64,000 bases of DNA from Abiotrophia defectiva ATCC 49176 (GCF_000160075.2 NZ_KI535341.1:74274-138273), one strand, 5' to 3'. Counted from the first letter of the stretch, positions 25,546-34,517 are shown. Numbers and translations: made by a program. Notes: generated from the letters alone by a model not told the origin.

Positions 25546-26094
25546 TTATGCTTGTTGAGATGGTCGCGACAAAAAGTAGAGATAGGCCCCAAAGGCGAAC
25601 TTGATGGCAGCATCTACATAGGCAATGACCGCCATGGAAATATTAGGGAAGAGATAGCCAACCGCAATATTGACCGCACACACCAGGGCTAGATAAATCA
25701 TGGACTTACCATGCACGAAATAGAAGGGGAGGAAATGCAGTGCGGTCGCCATTAAGGCTCCCAGCCAGATAAGGCGCCAATTCTCCGTCGCGAAGAAGGG
25801 CCCGCCTAAGATGGCCATTAAGACAAAGAGTAAAATGACCGCATAGAGGGCTACTTTCTTCTGGAAGGGACTCGAACTGCCAGTTGATAATTTATTAAGT
25901 AGGGGCTTGTTCTGGTTAATAGCAAAAAAGCTGACAATGTAGCCTATGCTGAAAACCTGCATATTGATAATCTGCTTGCCGCCAATCAAGGTTGCCACTG
26001 CAATCACCGACGCGACGGCCATTAACCATAAGCCACAGGCTTTCTTGAAGTTAAATGCTAGTTTTTCATTCTTGTCATAGCCTAAAAATCCCAT
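25546..26094 (-). CDS. Uncharacterised multi-pass membrane protein
   Basis: A 182-residue protein with six predicted helices at roughly residues 19-38, 44-60, 80-98, 108-125, 130-146 and 155-175. The N-terminal MGFLGYDKNEKLAFNFKKA and a conserved-looking FFATENWRLIWLG loop do not point to a known transporter for me. It could belong to the DUF6609-type proteins, but I cannot confirm this. GGAGG lies upstream. No operon partner is evident. Confidence 0.65.
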   Translation of the reverse strand: MGFLGYDKNEKLAFNFKKACGLWLMAVASVIAVATLIGGKQIINMQVFSIGYIVSFFAINQNKPLLNKLSTGSSSPFQKKVALYAVILLFVLMAILGGPFFATENWRLIWLGALMATALHFLPFYFVHGKSMIYLALVCAVNIAVGYLFPNISMAVIAYVDAAIKFAFGAYLYFLSRPSQQA

Positions 26095-26219
26095 AAATAA
26101 GTGCCTCCAAAATCTTCTTAACTGCCATCTAGCTTCTATCCAGTAAGCTAGGTGGCTCTTACTTTATTATAGCACTTTAATAGAAGAAAAGGAGTGACAA
26201 GCTCCTTTTAGCTCAATAT

Positions 26220-27182
26220 TTATACTGGAACTGGGAACTGCTCAAAGCGCAACCATTCCTGAGCAATTCTTAAGAGGCTATCACCTAAGCCGTGTTCTTG
26301 AATTACTTTTAAAAACAACCCTGTTGAGACAGATTGAATGAATGCCCATTCCCAGATGCTCTGCTTCTCAACTCCAGTTTCATTATGAAGCAAGAGAACT
26401 CTCTCAATAGCTTTTTCCAAAGGAGCATCAACTAACTCCTCCACCCATTCTCGCACGAGGATTCCAAGGTCGTAGGCAGGTTCTCCTAGGATTCCATCCG
26501 GATCTATCAATTTATAAGATAGCTCATTGGAATCTAGTGCTTTCAGTATATTGTCAGCGTGTGGATCCCCATGGACTAGCACAGATTGATATGAAGACAG
26601 GCACTTTCTTCTTGATTCTAAAAACAAGAGCGCCCGTTCAATGATTTCTTTACTGCACGGTTGCTCTAATTTTTCCCAAGTGGACAGGATAAAGTCTTGA
26701 AACCACCCAATTAATTGTCCCATCAGTCTTAGCTCCTGTTTTTCATCGAGGGGAATCCAGGTTTTCTTAAGTAGCCCGCAAATTATCTTCATTTGCTCTC
26801 TAATAGAATAGTCAGACTCACTCAAAGGCTCACCCAAACACTCTAGTAAGACTGCTTTCCTCTTGACATCATGCTTGAGCAACTTGACATATCCCGCTCC
26901 ATTTACAACTCTAAGGGCCTCTACTTGTTGCTCAAACTCGGAATTCCCCTCCAATTGAGGCATAAATAATTTGAGAATCCCCTTTTCTTGATTTCTCAAG
27001 GCACATTTTGCTACAAAGGCCTCTGATCCTCCTTCGAGGATTTGCTCCAAAGAAAGGCTCCACTCTTTTGCTATGCAATCAATAACTGTGTTTAAGTCCT
27101 TTTTCCATTGTAGTCCCTCATCACCTAATGCATCCAACTTGTTTCGAACATTGCTTGGAATGTGGTCTTCCCAGTTTTTCAT
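26220..27182 (-). CDS. APH(6)-like aminoglycoside/hydroxyurea antibiotic kinase family protein
   Basis: A 320-residue cytoplasmic kinase-fold protein. The phosphotransferase catalytic loop VLVHGDPHADNIL and the metal motif LIDPDGILGEPAYDLG are intact, and GGSEAFVAKCALRN is the nucleotide loop region. The pattern fits the APH(6)/hydroxyurea phosphotransferase family, which includes streptomycin 6-kinases. Chromosomal members often have no proven resistance role, so an unknown small molecule is equally possible. It is divergent from the glycosyltransferase cluster. Confidence 0.8.
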   Translation of the reverse strand: MKNWEDHIPSNVRNKLDALGDEGLQWKKDLNTVIDCIAKEWSLSLEQILEGGSEAFVAKCALRNQEKGILKLFMPQLEGNSEFEQQVEALRVVNGAGYVKLLKHDVKRKAVLLECLGEPLSESDYSIREQMKIICGLLKKTWIPLDEKQELRLMGQLIGWFQDFILSTWEKLEQPCSKEIIERALLFLESRRKCLSSYQSVLVHGDPHADNILKALDSNELSYKLIDPDGILGEPAYDLGILVREWVEELVDAPLEKAIERVLLLHNETGVEKQSIWEWAFIQSVSTGLFLKVIQEHGLGDSLLRIAQEWLRFEQFPVPV

Positions 27183-27365
27183 CTGATGCTATTCCCCTTT
27201 TATTTTTCTAGCTTATCTTTAAACTCATTTGTCTACTCATCTCTATTTTAAATAGTCTCTTCATTCTTTTCCACTGCTTTTAAGTAGCTTTTAGGTTCAT
27301 GCTTTACATTAGAGTTAGCACTAAGGAAAGGAGAAAGCTCCCCTATAGGTGAGCGGTGTAAAACA

Positions 27366-28406
27366 ATGAGAACAATCGTCGTCATACCTTCATATGAACC
27401 AGAAGAAAGACTAATAAAGCTAACGGCAGAATTAGTCGCCAAAGACTTAGATGTCATCGTAGTAGATGATGGCAGTGGGGAGAAATACCTCCCTATCTTC
27501 AACCAATTAGCAGGAGCTCGAGTGCTGAGACATGCTGAAAATCAAGGCAAAGGTGCCGCCCTGAAAACAGCCTACCAATTTATCAAGGAAAACTACCCAG
27601 GCCAAGACCTGGCCGTCGTCACGGCCGACTCTGACGGACAACATAGTCCTGAGGATATTATAAGAATTGCCAGACGCGCGGCTCTAGATTCAGATAGCCT
27701 AGTACTTGGCGTCCGGAATTTTGACGGCCAAGAGGTGCCGCTGAGAAGTAAGGTTGGCAATAAGATTACCCTGAAAATTTTCCAACTAACCAGTGGCAGC
27801 AAGCTTTCCGATACCCAGACAGGCCTACGCGGTTTCTCTGGCATCCACTTGGATAAGATGCTGGAAATCTCAGGCTCACGCTTCGAATACGAGATGAATG
27901 TGCTCATGGTATGGGCCAAGGAAAAACGCCCCTTCTACGAGCTCAAGATTAAAACCATCTACGAGAACAAGAACGAGGGCTCGCACTTCAATCCCTTGCG
28001 AGATTCCTTCCGCATCTATAAGGAGATTCTGCGCTTTGGCCTCTCCTCCCTCCTCTCTTTTTTTCTAGACTATAGCCTCTACGCCTTGCAGGTTTTTGCC
28101 GGCCTACCCCTGGTAACCGCTAATGTCATTGCGCGACTAATCAGCGCCGGCTTCAACTTCTTTATCAATAAGAAACTAGTCTTCGCCAGCGACCACCCCG
28201 TCCTCAAGGAGCTAGGTGCTTACGCCCTACTGGCCGGCTTATCCCTAGGCCTCAACACGCTGGTCTTAATGGGACTGAGCTACGGCATTGGGATTGGTCC
28301 CCTCATCGGTAAAATCCTAACAGAAATCGGCATGTTTTTCTTCAACTGGTTAGTCCAGAAGAAGCTGATTTTTGGGCGAAAGAAAGGTGTGCATTATGTC
28401 AAATAA
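27366..28406 (+). CDS. Bifunctional GT2 glycosyltransferase / GtrA-like membrane protein
   Basis: A 346-residue fusion. Residues 1-220 are a GT-A fold glycosyltransferase of the polyprenyl-phosphate-sugar synthase type (VIPSYEPEE, VVDDGSG, VTADSDGQHSPEDI, DTQTGLRGFSG). Residues 225-340 form a four-helix GtrA domain (NVIARLISAGFNFFINKKLVF). It likely makes or flips a lipid-linked sugar for surface polymer decoration. The following gene overlaps by 11 bp, and a third membrane-protein gene follows, forming an operon. Confidence 0.9.
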   Translation: MRTIVVIPSYEPEERLIKLTAELVAKDLDVIVVDDGSGEKYLPIFNQLAGARVLRHAENQGKGAALKTAYQFIKENYPGQDLAVVTADSDGQHSPEDIIRIARRAALDSDSLVLGVRNFDGQEVPLRSKVGNKITLKIFQLTSGSKLSDTQTGLRGFSGIHLDKMLEISGSRFEYEMNVLMVWAKEKRPFYELKIKTIYENKNEGSHFNPLRDSFRIYKEILRFGLSSLLSFFLDYSLYALQVFAGLPLVTANVIARLISAGFNFFINKKLVFASDHPVLKELGAYALLAGLSLGLNTLVLMGLSYGIGIGPLIGKILTEIGMFFFNWLVQKKLIFGRKKGVHYVK

Positions 28407-29313
28407 GCTAAAAGGAAAATCACTCAGAAAAGCCTTAACCCTGGTCTATAGTATCTTGCTAGTCGGGAGCTCTGGCCTGGCCGTCCTGGATACCCTCTTC
28501 ATCTCTAAGAGCTATACCAAGTTCAGCAACGAAACTACAACCACCAACCAGTCCGCTAATTCTAGTGGCACAAGCACTGCCACGGTAAATACAGCCACTG
28601 CCTATGAAGATGACACCAAGGCCATTGCCATCGATACCTACGAGCGCAATTCGACTCAGATTCATGTAGCCACCGTCACCATCAAAGGCGACGCCTCTAT
28701 CAAGACGGCCCTAGCAGACGAGACCTACGGCCGCAACGTCAAGGCCAAGACCTCGACCACCGCTCAGAGCGTCAATGCCGTCTTAGCGGTCAACGGGGAC
28801 TACTACGGGGCCAGAGATGCCGGTTATGTTATCCGCAACGGTCAGCTCTTACGAAGCGATAGCCAGGACCCTAATCAAGAGGACTTAGTCATCTACCAAG
28901 ATGGCAGCTTCGAGATTATCAGAGAAGGTGATATTACAGCCCAAGAACTGCTTAATAAGGGTGCAGTTCAGGTCCTATCCTTCGGGCCAGCCCTGATTGA
29001 GGACAGCCAGGTGGCTGTCGATAGTACCGACGAAGTGGGCAAGGCCATGGCCAGCAACCCACGGACAGCCATCGGTATCATCGATGACAAGCATTATGTC
29101 TTGGTCGTCTCGGATGGACGAACAGATGAAAGCAAGGGCCTATCCCTTAAGGAATTAGCCGACTTCATGAAGGAACTCAAGGTCACAACCGCCTATAACC
29201 TAGATGGCGGTGGCTCCTCTACCATGTACTTCAATGGTCAGATTATTAACAAACCAACCACCAACGGTCACAATATTGAAAAAAGAGAGGTGAGTGACAT
29301 TGTCTACCTATAA
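28396..29313 (+). CDS. Phosphodiester glycosidase family protein (NAGPA domain), exported
   Basis: A 305-residue protein with an N-terminal membrane anchor (ALTLVYSILLVGSSGLAVLD) and a Thr/Ser-rich linker, then the NAGPA domain: VNAVLAVNGDYYGARDAGYV, PRTAIGIIDDKHYVLVVSDG and the hallmark YNLDGGGSSTMYFNG. Relatives cleave phosphodiester-linked sugars or act in exopolysaccharide assembly. I start at MSNKLKGKS, after GAAAGG, overlapping the GtrA gene end, which implies coupling. It acts outside the membrane, near the product of the GT2-GtrA enzyme. Confidence 0.88.
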   Translation: MSNKLKGKSLRKALTLVYSILLVGSSGLAVLDTLFISKSYTKFSNETTTTNQSANSSGTSTATVNTATAYEDDTKAIAIDTYERNSTQIHVATVTIKGDASIKTALADETYGRNVKAKTSTTAQSVNAVLAVNGDYYGARDAGYVIRNGQLLRSDSQDPNQEDLVIYQDGSFEIIREGDITAQELLNKGAVQVLSFGPALIEDSQVAVDSTDEVGKAMASNPRTAIGIIDDKHYVLVVSDGRTDESKGLSLKELADFMKELKVTTAYNLDGGGSSTMYFNGQIINKPTTNGHNIEKREVSDIVYL

Positions 29314-29695
29314 AGCCAATCACCACAAGCAAGACATCCTCTTCTACACAGTCGCTAGTATTAGCACCTTGGTAATCGGAACGGTCTATGAGTGCTTCAG
29401 CCACCAGGTCTACTCGCCCTTCATGTACCTACTCTTCCTGATTCCCCTCCTACTAGGGCTAGCCCCTAATCTGCTGGCCCACAAACTTCATAAGTACTTC
29501 CTCAAATCAGAAAATGCCAAGGCAGCCTACAAGATGGGCGTCCTCACCCTCATCTTCGGTTCCTTCCTAAAAGGCATCTTCGACATCTACGGCACCCATT
29601 CAGTCTACCCAAGCTTCTACCTGCCAGTAGGCCTGCTACTCTTGCTGGTCGCACTTGGCTTTGAAATCCGCCAGAGGAAGGAGATGGAAAAATAG
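29300..29695 (+). CDS. Small four-helix membrane protein of the glycan cluster
   Basis: A protein of about 131 residues with four hydrophobic helices (about 14-34, 41-62, 78-97 and 108-125), no known family. It overlaps the end of the phosphodiester glycosidase gene. AGAGAGG lies nine bases before a TTG codon and only three before an in-frame GTG (29294), so TTG is favoured. A decayed partial copy lies at 33213-33491. It is probably a membrane partner of the GT2-GtrA and glycosidase proteins. Confidence 0.72.
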   Translation: MSTYKANHHKQDILFYTVASISTLVIGTVYECFSHQVYSPFMYLLFLIPLLLGLAPNLLAHKLHKYFLKSENAKAAYKMGVLTLIFGSFLKGIFDIYGTHSVYPSFYLPVGLLLLLVALGFEIRQRKEMEK

Positions 29696-29720
29696 GAAAT
29701 TGGTTACTATAACAACAGCA

Positions 29721-29765
29721 CCCCATCAGTTGGATTCTCTGATCCGGCTGATGGGGCTTGTTTAT
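29721..29765 (+). terminator. Terminator of the glycan cluster
   Basis: CCCCATCAG and CTGATGGGG arms followed by CTTGTTTAT. Confidence 0.7.
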
Positions 29766-29832
29766 AATATAAGGCAATTAGTTATCACCATTCTCGTACC
29801 TTCAAAAAATCCTCGAGCACGGTAAGAAATTA

Positions 29833-29863
29833 AAAATCTTGGTTGCAAAGCGCAACCAAGATT
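29833..29863 (-). terminator. Terminator after the MarR gene
   Basis: AATCTTGGTTGC and GCAACCAAGATT, perfect 12-bp arms, with TTTTTAATTT on the minus strand. Confidence 0.85.
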
Positions 29864-29872
29864 CCGTTTAAA

Positions 29873-30316
29873 CTATTCTTCGTTTAACCTAGCAAGAAGG
29901 TGTTTGAAATGATCTCCATCCTCAACTAGTTTTCCAAAGAATAACTCATCAATTTGCTCGATTACGGGCACCGCTTTTTGTAAAATATCTTCTCCCTTTT
30001 TGTTCAAAATAACAGCCTTAGCTCTTGAATCTCTGGAGTGTTCTTTTCTCTCTATATATGCATGTTTTTCTAATAAACTCAATATTTGAGAAACAGTCAT
30101 TACGTCTATCCCGGAAAGTTTAGAAATCATGACTTGAGTCACTTCGTCATTAGTTTGAGCTAGATAGGCAAGAGAGGCTATAACAACAAATTGAGGGTGA
30201 GTCAGATTCATTTTCTTTAACTCTTTTTTTATCATGAAGTGCCATTTATTGTACACCCTCATAAACAACAAGCCTGTTGATTGTTCTGAATCTTTTTTAT
30301 ATTTCGATGTAAACAA
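29873..30316 (-). CDS. MarR family transcriptional regulator
   Basis: A 147-residue winged-helix dimeric repressor. The helix-turn-helix is in LTHPQFVVIASLAYL through VTQVMISKLSGIDVMTVSQILSLL, and the wing is IERKEHSRDSRAKAV. The start is a TTG preceded by AGGGGGG. It lies 13 bp after an SRPBCC gene on the same strand, so it probably controls that pair, with an unknown ligand. Confidence 0.88.
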   Translation of the reverse strand: MFTSKYKKDSEQSTGLLFMRVYNKWHFMIKKELKKMNLTHPQFVVIASLAYLAQTNDEVTQVMISKLSGIDVMTVSQILSLLEKHAYIERKEHSRDSRAKAVILNKKGEDILQKAVPVIEQIDELFFGKLVEDGDHFKHLLARLNEE

Positions 30317-30329
30317 ACAGCAATCCCCC

Positions 30330-30737
30330 CTATCTTTCCAAAAGCTCTTTCAGAATAAATATAGAGTTAGGGACATCTGAGAACACCTGGCGTAAAAATT
30401 CTAAATATTGCTTATCCTCACTATCTAAGGATACAGAATGTTTGACCGTTACACTTCCATCATTGTTCTCCATTATTTGGTGTCCAAAAAGGATGTCACC
30501 AAAAGGAGTGGCTGTTTTATCCCAAAATTCTTCGAAGGCTGTTACCAGGGTAAGCTGATAATCCATAGGAGGCATACCTTCAAGCTCCATCGTCCCATGG
30601 GACCCAGTCTTAAAATCATCGTTTAATGTAATATTTTTTAAATCCTCTTCCCAGGCATACCATTTTTCAATATTGGCATAATACTCCCAAACAGCTTCTT
30701 TTGTTGCTTTAATTTTCAAACTGAAACTAAATTCCAT
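30330..30737 (-). CDS. SRPBCC (START-like) domain protein
   Basis: A 135-residue cytoplasmic helix-grip protein. The N-terminal FSLKIKATKEAVWEYYANIEKWYAWE-like pattern with central GSHGTMELEGMPPMDYQL and a long C-terminal helix is typical of the polyketide-cyclase/SRPBCC group that binds hydrophobic ligands. It precedes the MarR gene by 13 bp; the pair may sense a small lipophilic molecule. I start at MEFSFSL because AGAGGTGA lies six bases upstream. Confidence 0.8.
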   Translation of the reverse strand: MEFSFSLKIKATKEAVWEYYANIEKWYAWEEDLKNITLNDDFKTGSHGTMELEGMPPMDYQLTLVTAFEEFWDKTATPFGDILFGHQIMENNDGSVTVKHSVSLDSEDKQYLEFLRQVFSDVPNSIFILKELLER

Positions 30738-30849
30738 TGTTTTCACCTCTTTTTATTAAGTGTACTTATTATATGTTATTTTACAATGTGCGTCAACACT
30801 GATATTTTTAGAATCGTAAGGGCAGGGATGGCAAAATAGAAAATGAAAT

Positions 30850-30883
30850 AACCGGAGGGCTGCCTGTAAAGGCGCCTCCGGTT
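30850..30883 (-). terminator. Terminator after the C39-like gene
   Basis: AACCGGAGG and CCTCCGGTT arms; minus-strand tail ATTTCATTTTC. Confidence 0.7.
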
Positions 30884-30906
30884 TGTTTTGGATATGAGGT
30901 TAAGAC

Positions 30907-31833
30907 TTAACTATCTCTAGCTTCTAGGCATAAAGCTCTAAATCGGTCATCTAATTCCGCTATCTCCAACAAGAGGCGGGACAAGTCTTCGTAATCTTCC
31001 TTTAGGCAAGACAGGTGGGCTTGTCCGAATAAAGAGGCTAAGTCTTCTTTAATTTTTGAACGCAGACTATCATGCTCTGCTAGAAATCTACTCAGGTAGA
31101 GATTTCTAACAGCTGCCAGTTTAAAGCTGAAATACTGATGCAGTTGCTTTTGCTCATCGTTCAAGCCATATTTTGCTACTGCCGCCGCGTAGAGTGGAAG
31201 GACGCCTTCTTGCCCTTGCATGTATCTTTGGGCCATTATTTGCGAGGTAGCCAGATAGATTGCGCTCGCGTCTGGATTAGCGACTCGCTTGAAATTGCCC
31301 CACATAGAATAGGCGCCCCGCTTGTAGTCGATTGCCTGGGCTTGCCATGCTGGCAGAAAGTCTTCGAACTGAATCTTCATACAGGCAAAACCTGCTGGAT
31401 CATGCAAGTAGAGATAATCATCATCTAAATCATAAACTGAGACAAAGTGATCCACTCCGTATAAGTGAGTGTGGTTAGGATTATAGGTCAGATGCCCCAT
31501 ATCGAGTGGCCCCAACACTACCGGCCCATTAGCTAGAAGAGCTTTCAATTTCCTTCTGATTAAATCCAAATCAACTGCTTGCCCCTCTCTTAGATAATAT
31601 TCTTCATAGTCAAAACCTAGAACTTCTAAGACATGAGAGATCGAAAGGTCCGGCATGCCATTATCGAAGAATACTAATGGGTGCTCTTCATCTTCTTTGA
31701 CAATGGAAGCCCCATTCCCCATCAACATAAGGGCCTCAAGATATTCCGCTCTCAGGTCATAACCATAGGCCTCCAATGCCATGGCCAAAGAATAGGTATA
31801 ACAAAGTGATACGTCTCCAAAATATGTCTGCAT
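30907..31833 (-). CDS. BtrH/C39-like cysteine-protease-fold protein
   Basis: A 308-residue cytoplasmic protein. The N-terminal DVSLCYTYSLAMALEAYGY and the later GVDHFVSVYDLDDDYLYLHDPAG place a Cys, a His and an Asp as in the C39/papain-like fold of BtrH-type N-terminal domains. BtrH is an acyltransferase, whereas C39 domains are peptidases; which applies here is unclear. The C-terminal 120 residues are helical. There is no signal peptide. It is monocistronic with AAGGAGG. Confidence 0.62.
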   Translation of the reverse strand: MQTYFGDVSLCYTYSLAMALEAYGYDLRAEYLEALMLMGNGASIVKEDEEHPLVFFDNGMPDLSISHVLEVLGFDYEEYYLREGQAVDLDLIRRKLKALLANGPVVLGPLDMGHLTYNPNHTHLYGVDHFVSVYDLDDDYLYLHDPAGFACMKIQFEDFLPAWQAQAIDYKRGAYSMWGNFKRVANPDASAIYLATSQIMAQRYMQGQEGVLPLYAAAVAKYGLNDEQKQLHQYFSFKLAAVRNLYLSRFLAEHDSLRSKIKEDLASLFGQAHLSCLKEDYEDLSRLLLEIAELDDRFRALCLEARDS

Positions 31834-31948
31834 CTAACTGCCTCCTTCTCATTGATAGCTTGATTATACAGTGCAGTTAGCCAGGCCACCCTAGAAAAAA
31901 GGATCAGAATTTATGGGGTGTGGGGATTGAAAAAAGTTACAGACCATT

Positions 31949-31997
31949 AAAAAAGCCCCTTAGTTAGATTTTTATCCAGCTAAGGAGGCTTTTTTTG
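31949..31997 (-). terminator. Terminator after hemH
   Basis: AGCC-CTTAG and CTAAGGAGGCT arms with CTTTTTTAAT on the minus strand. Confidence 0.85.
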
Positions 31998-32001
31998 CTG
32001 T

Positions 32002-33096
32002 TTAATCGTACTTCTTGCCGAATTTCTTCTCCAGCATTTTCTTGACTAGATATGGCATTTTGACATTTTCTCGTCCCTTTTTGGCAATGAGCTTCTTAAC
32101 AAAATCAGGCATCTGGATGTCTTGGTCTTCTTTTAGAATCGCATCGCTGTCTCTAGGCGCCGCCATCTCATCAAAAGTAGTCTCATCAGCTTGATGGATT
32201 TTGTAGTCCCCGTGGAGATGCTTGGCAATCGTTGACAGTAAGGCCTCAATCAGACGTGGATCCGTATTGGGCATAGGAGGACGCTTATAGCCCACCCCTA
32301 ATTCATGGCAGAGTTCTTGACACTCCACATCATTGTCAAAAAGCACCTCGATATGCTCACTAATAAAAGCAATAGGCACAAAGATATAATGGTCGGGATG
32401 CTGGCTTTGCTCCCGCAAATACTCCAAGACATCTGGCTTAATCCATGGCATCCCAATATCGCTCTCGCTCTGCCAAGTGTTAGTATACTGGTCTGGAGCA
32501 AGACCGAGACCTTCAGCAATCAAGCGGCTATTGTCGTAGATTTGGTCGATATAAGGATCGCCAAACTCTAAGGCCAAGACAGGTACGCTATGAGCCGAGA
32601 AAACGACCCGATAAGTCTGACTACCAATTTCTTGGATAATTTTTCGAATCTCCTCTACCCAATAATTGATAAGGGCTGGCTCGCGATACCAGTCTTTAAT
32701 GACTTGAAAACGGATGGTCTGGCTCTCTAGGAATTTCTCATAGCCCATTACGGAGTAATAGGAAAAATGAGGTTCCAAGATTAAACAGAGGCAGTCTTCA
32801 ATCCCATCTGCCTCCATCTGAGCAATAACATCGGGGATGAAGGGACGCGAAAATTTATTAGCAAAATAAACCTTCGCTTGACCTTCTAGGGCCTCAGCTA
32901 CTAGCCTCACTTCTTCCCTGGTAATGGCTTGGAGAGGCGTGCCACCAATCCGAACATAATTATCATATAGGGTTTTGATTTCATCTTCTTCTGGACGAAC
33001 ACCCCGGCGAATATTGGTGAAAAATTCAGCGACTGCTTCATAGCTAATCGCTTCTGGTGACCCAAAGGTCATCATGAGGACAGCTTTCTTAGACAT
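32002..33096 (-). CDS. hemH: Ferrochelatase (coproporphyrin/protoporphyrin ferrochelatase)
   Basis: A 364-residue enzyme that inserts Fe2+ into a porphyrin. The catalytic His is in [13 protein letters not shown] and the metal-path Glu in [13 protein letters not shown]. The first 310 residues are the ferrochelatase fold; the C-terminal 50 are a basic extension with two related motifs ([24 protein letters not shown]), also found, as I remember it, in streptococcal HemH. No other haem synthesis gene is in the window. It may convert scavenged porphyrin to haem. AAGGAG supports the ATG. Confidence 0.93.
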   Translation of the reverse strand: MSKKAVLMMTFGSPEAISYEAVAEFFTNIRRGVRPEEDEIKTLYDNYVRIGGTPLQAITREEVRLVAEALEGQAKVYFANKFSRPFIPDVIAQMEADGIEDCLCLILEPHFSYYSVMGYEKFLESQTIRFQVIKDWYREPALINYWVEEIRKIIQEIGSQTYRVVFSAHSVPVLALEFGDPYIDQIYDNSRLIAEGLGLAPDQYTNTWQSESDIGMPWIKPDVLEYLREQSQHPDHYIFVPIAFISEHIEVLFDNDVECQELCHELGVGYKRPPMPNTDPRLIEALLSTIAKHLHGDYKIHQADETTFDEMAAPRDSDAILKEDQDIQMPDFVKKLIAKKGRENVKMPYLVKKMLEKKFGKKYD

Positions 33097-33212
33097 GTCA
33101 AACTCCTTATGTGTGTGTCGTAGTTTCCGTCTCTTATTCTACCATAGAAAGGGTTTTATTGGAACTGGCTTTGGTTCTGTTATTCAGGCTTAGGCCTTCT
33201 ATTCAGCATATC

Positions 33213-33491
33213 CGCACTACACAAAAACCAATCAAAACAAGAAAGACATCCTCTTCTATAAAGTCGCTACTACTTGCGCCTTAGTAATAGGAAGGGGCTA
33301 TGAATACTTCAGCCACCAGGTATACTCACCCTTCATGCACCTACTCTTCCTGATTCCCCTCCTACTAGGTCTAGCCCCTAATCTGCTTGACCAAAACTTC
33401 ATAAGCACTTCCTCAGAACAGAAAATGCTAAAGCAGCCTACAGCTCCTTCCTAAAAGGCGCCTTCGACATCTACGGTACCCATTCAATATA
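33213..33491 (+). pseudogene. Decayed partial copy of the 29300-29695 membrane-protein gene
   Basis: The DNA matches 29311-29614 in long stretches, for example CTTCAGCCACCAGGT and CATCTACGGTACCCATTCA (one base differs). It has lost about 30 bp after CAGCCTAC, has a one-base deletion near CTGCTTGACCAAAACTTC and stops abruptly at about 33491. No open frame remains. It lies upstream of hemH, 3.9 kb from the parent gene. Confidence 0.88.
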
Positions 33492-33803
33492 TGGCTTCAT
33501 CAATTACACTAGAATCAAATTGTGCATGATAATCACCTGTATAAGGTCGACCATCTAAAACAAAACAACGCCATTCAGCTATGAATTTTACAACCTCACT
33601 AATCCATATAGGATAGTCAAAAGGTAAACCATTACCTATCAAATCACGGGTTCCATTAACAACTCTTCCATTAAAGACTTTTGAACCAGCTTTAGGCTTA
33701 ATAAATTTTCCCCAATTATCAGGTATATTTACAATCTCTCCTAAAACACCTTCATAAATTTTTCGACCATAAAACTCTTTAAGCTCAATGGGATAGTCAT
33801 AAA
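33492..33803 (-). pseudogene. Internal fragment of an ATP-grasp domain protein
   Basis: On the minus strand an uninterrupted frame lacks both start and stop. It reads YDYPIELKEFYGRKI, then PDNWGKFIKPKAGSKVFNGR and AEWRCFVLDGRPYTGDYHA. The KFIKPK and EWRCFVLDGRP patterns fit the ATP-grasp enzymes of the DUF4343 type, which ligate amino acids or modify peptides. Both ends coincide with junctions: the gene remnant at 33491 and the IS remnant at 33804. About 104 codons survive. Confidence 0.72.
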
Positions 33804-34260
33804 CTCAGCGATAAGCGTTTTTATCGCCCTACTTTTCGCATGCACTTGACCAATAAAAAGATTCTAGACAAGCTTTTGAGCTATTCAGAAGACTTGAAAC
33901 AACACTATCATCTCTATCAGATTTTGCTTCTTCACTTTCAGAGTAAAGAAGCTGATAAATTTTTCGGACTCATTGAGGACAATCTAAAGCAGGTTCATCC
34001 CCTTTTTCAGACTATCTTTAAAACCTTTCTAAAGGACAAAGAGAAAATTGTCAACGCCCTTCAACTAGCCTATTCTAACGCCAAATTGGAAGCGACTAAT
34101 AATCTCATTAACCTCATCAAACGAAATGCCTTTGGTTTTCGGAACTTTGAAAACTTCAAAAAACGGATTTTTATCGCTCTGAATATCAAAAAAGAAAGGA
34201 CGAAATTTGTCCTTTCTAGATCTTAGCTTTTCTTCACCCCACTACAGTTGACAAAGAGCC
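33804..34260 (+). mobile_element. Truncated ISL3-family insertion sequence (right end)
   Basis: The last ~130 codons of an ISL3-type transposase (from RFYRPTFRMHLTNKK to KFVLSRS, with NNLINLIKRNAFGFRNFENF near the end) are followed by the right terminal inverted repeat, whose complement begins GGCTCTTTGTCAACTGTAGT (34241-34260). The left part of the element, including most of the DDE catalytic region, is missing, cut at the ATP-grasp fragment. Confidence 0.88.
33840..34226 (+). pseudogene. ISL3 transposase, C-terminal fragment
   Basis: A 128-codon open frame starts at an internal ATG of the transposase. It covers the C-terminal helical part (AYSNAKLEATNNLINLIKRN) with the last catalytic-region Glu, but lacks the N-terminal zinc and DNA-binding domains and the first catalytic Asp residues. 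It cannot be active. Confidence 0.88.
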
Positions 34261-34298
34261 GTTCAAATCCGGCATCAGCATCGATATTATAGAATTAA

Positions 34299-34350
34299 AG
34301 AGCAAGTCGCCCTTGGGAATTTGCCTATAGGGTGTCTTGCTCTCTTTTTT
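34299..34350 (+). terminator. Terminator-like hairpin downstream of the IS end
   Basis: AGAGCAAG...CGCCCT and AGGGTG...CTTGCTCT arms followed by T6 (34345-34350). It probably belonged to a gene now lost to the IS junction. Confidence 0.7.
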
Positions 34351-34361
34351 GTAATGTCATC

Positions 34362-34433
34362 TCATTTTTTCAGCTGAGCGGGCAGAAATTCCTGAATATC
34401 TCTCCATGCCTTCTGATTCTCATATGTCGCCAT
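34362..34433 (-). other. Small open frame, 23 codons
   Basis: On the minus strand an ATG is preceded by GGAGG 11 bp upstream and encodes MATYENQKAWRDIQEFLPAQ plus three residues. It may be the head of a truncated gene rather than a true microprotein. The GGAGG is also part of the terminator stem of the Crp/Fnr gene. Confidence 0.25.
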
Positions 34434-34440
34434 AATATAT

Positions 34441-34504
34441 AAAACCTCCGTTTCAGTTTTTATCATCTCTGATAATCCTATCTTACTGAAATCGGAGGTT
34501 TTTC
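34441..34504 (-). terminator. Terminator after the Crp/Fnr pseudogene
   Basis: AAACCTCCG...TTCAG and CTGAAA...CGGAGGTTT arms around a 25-nt loop; TTTTATAT follows on the minus strand. Confidence 0.7.
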
Positions 34505-34517
34505 TCATTGACATTTG

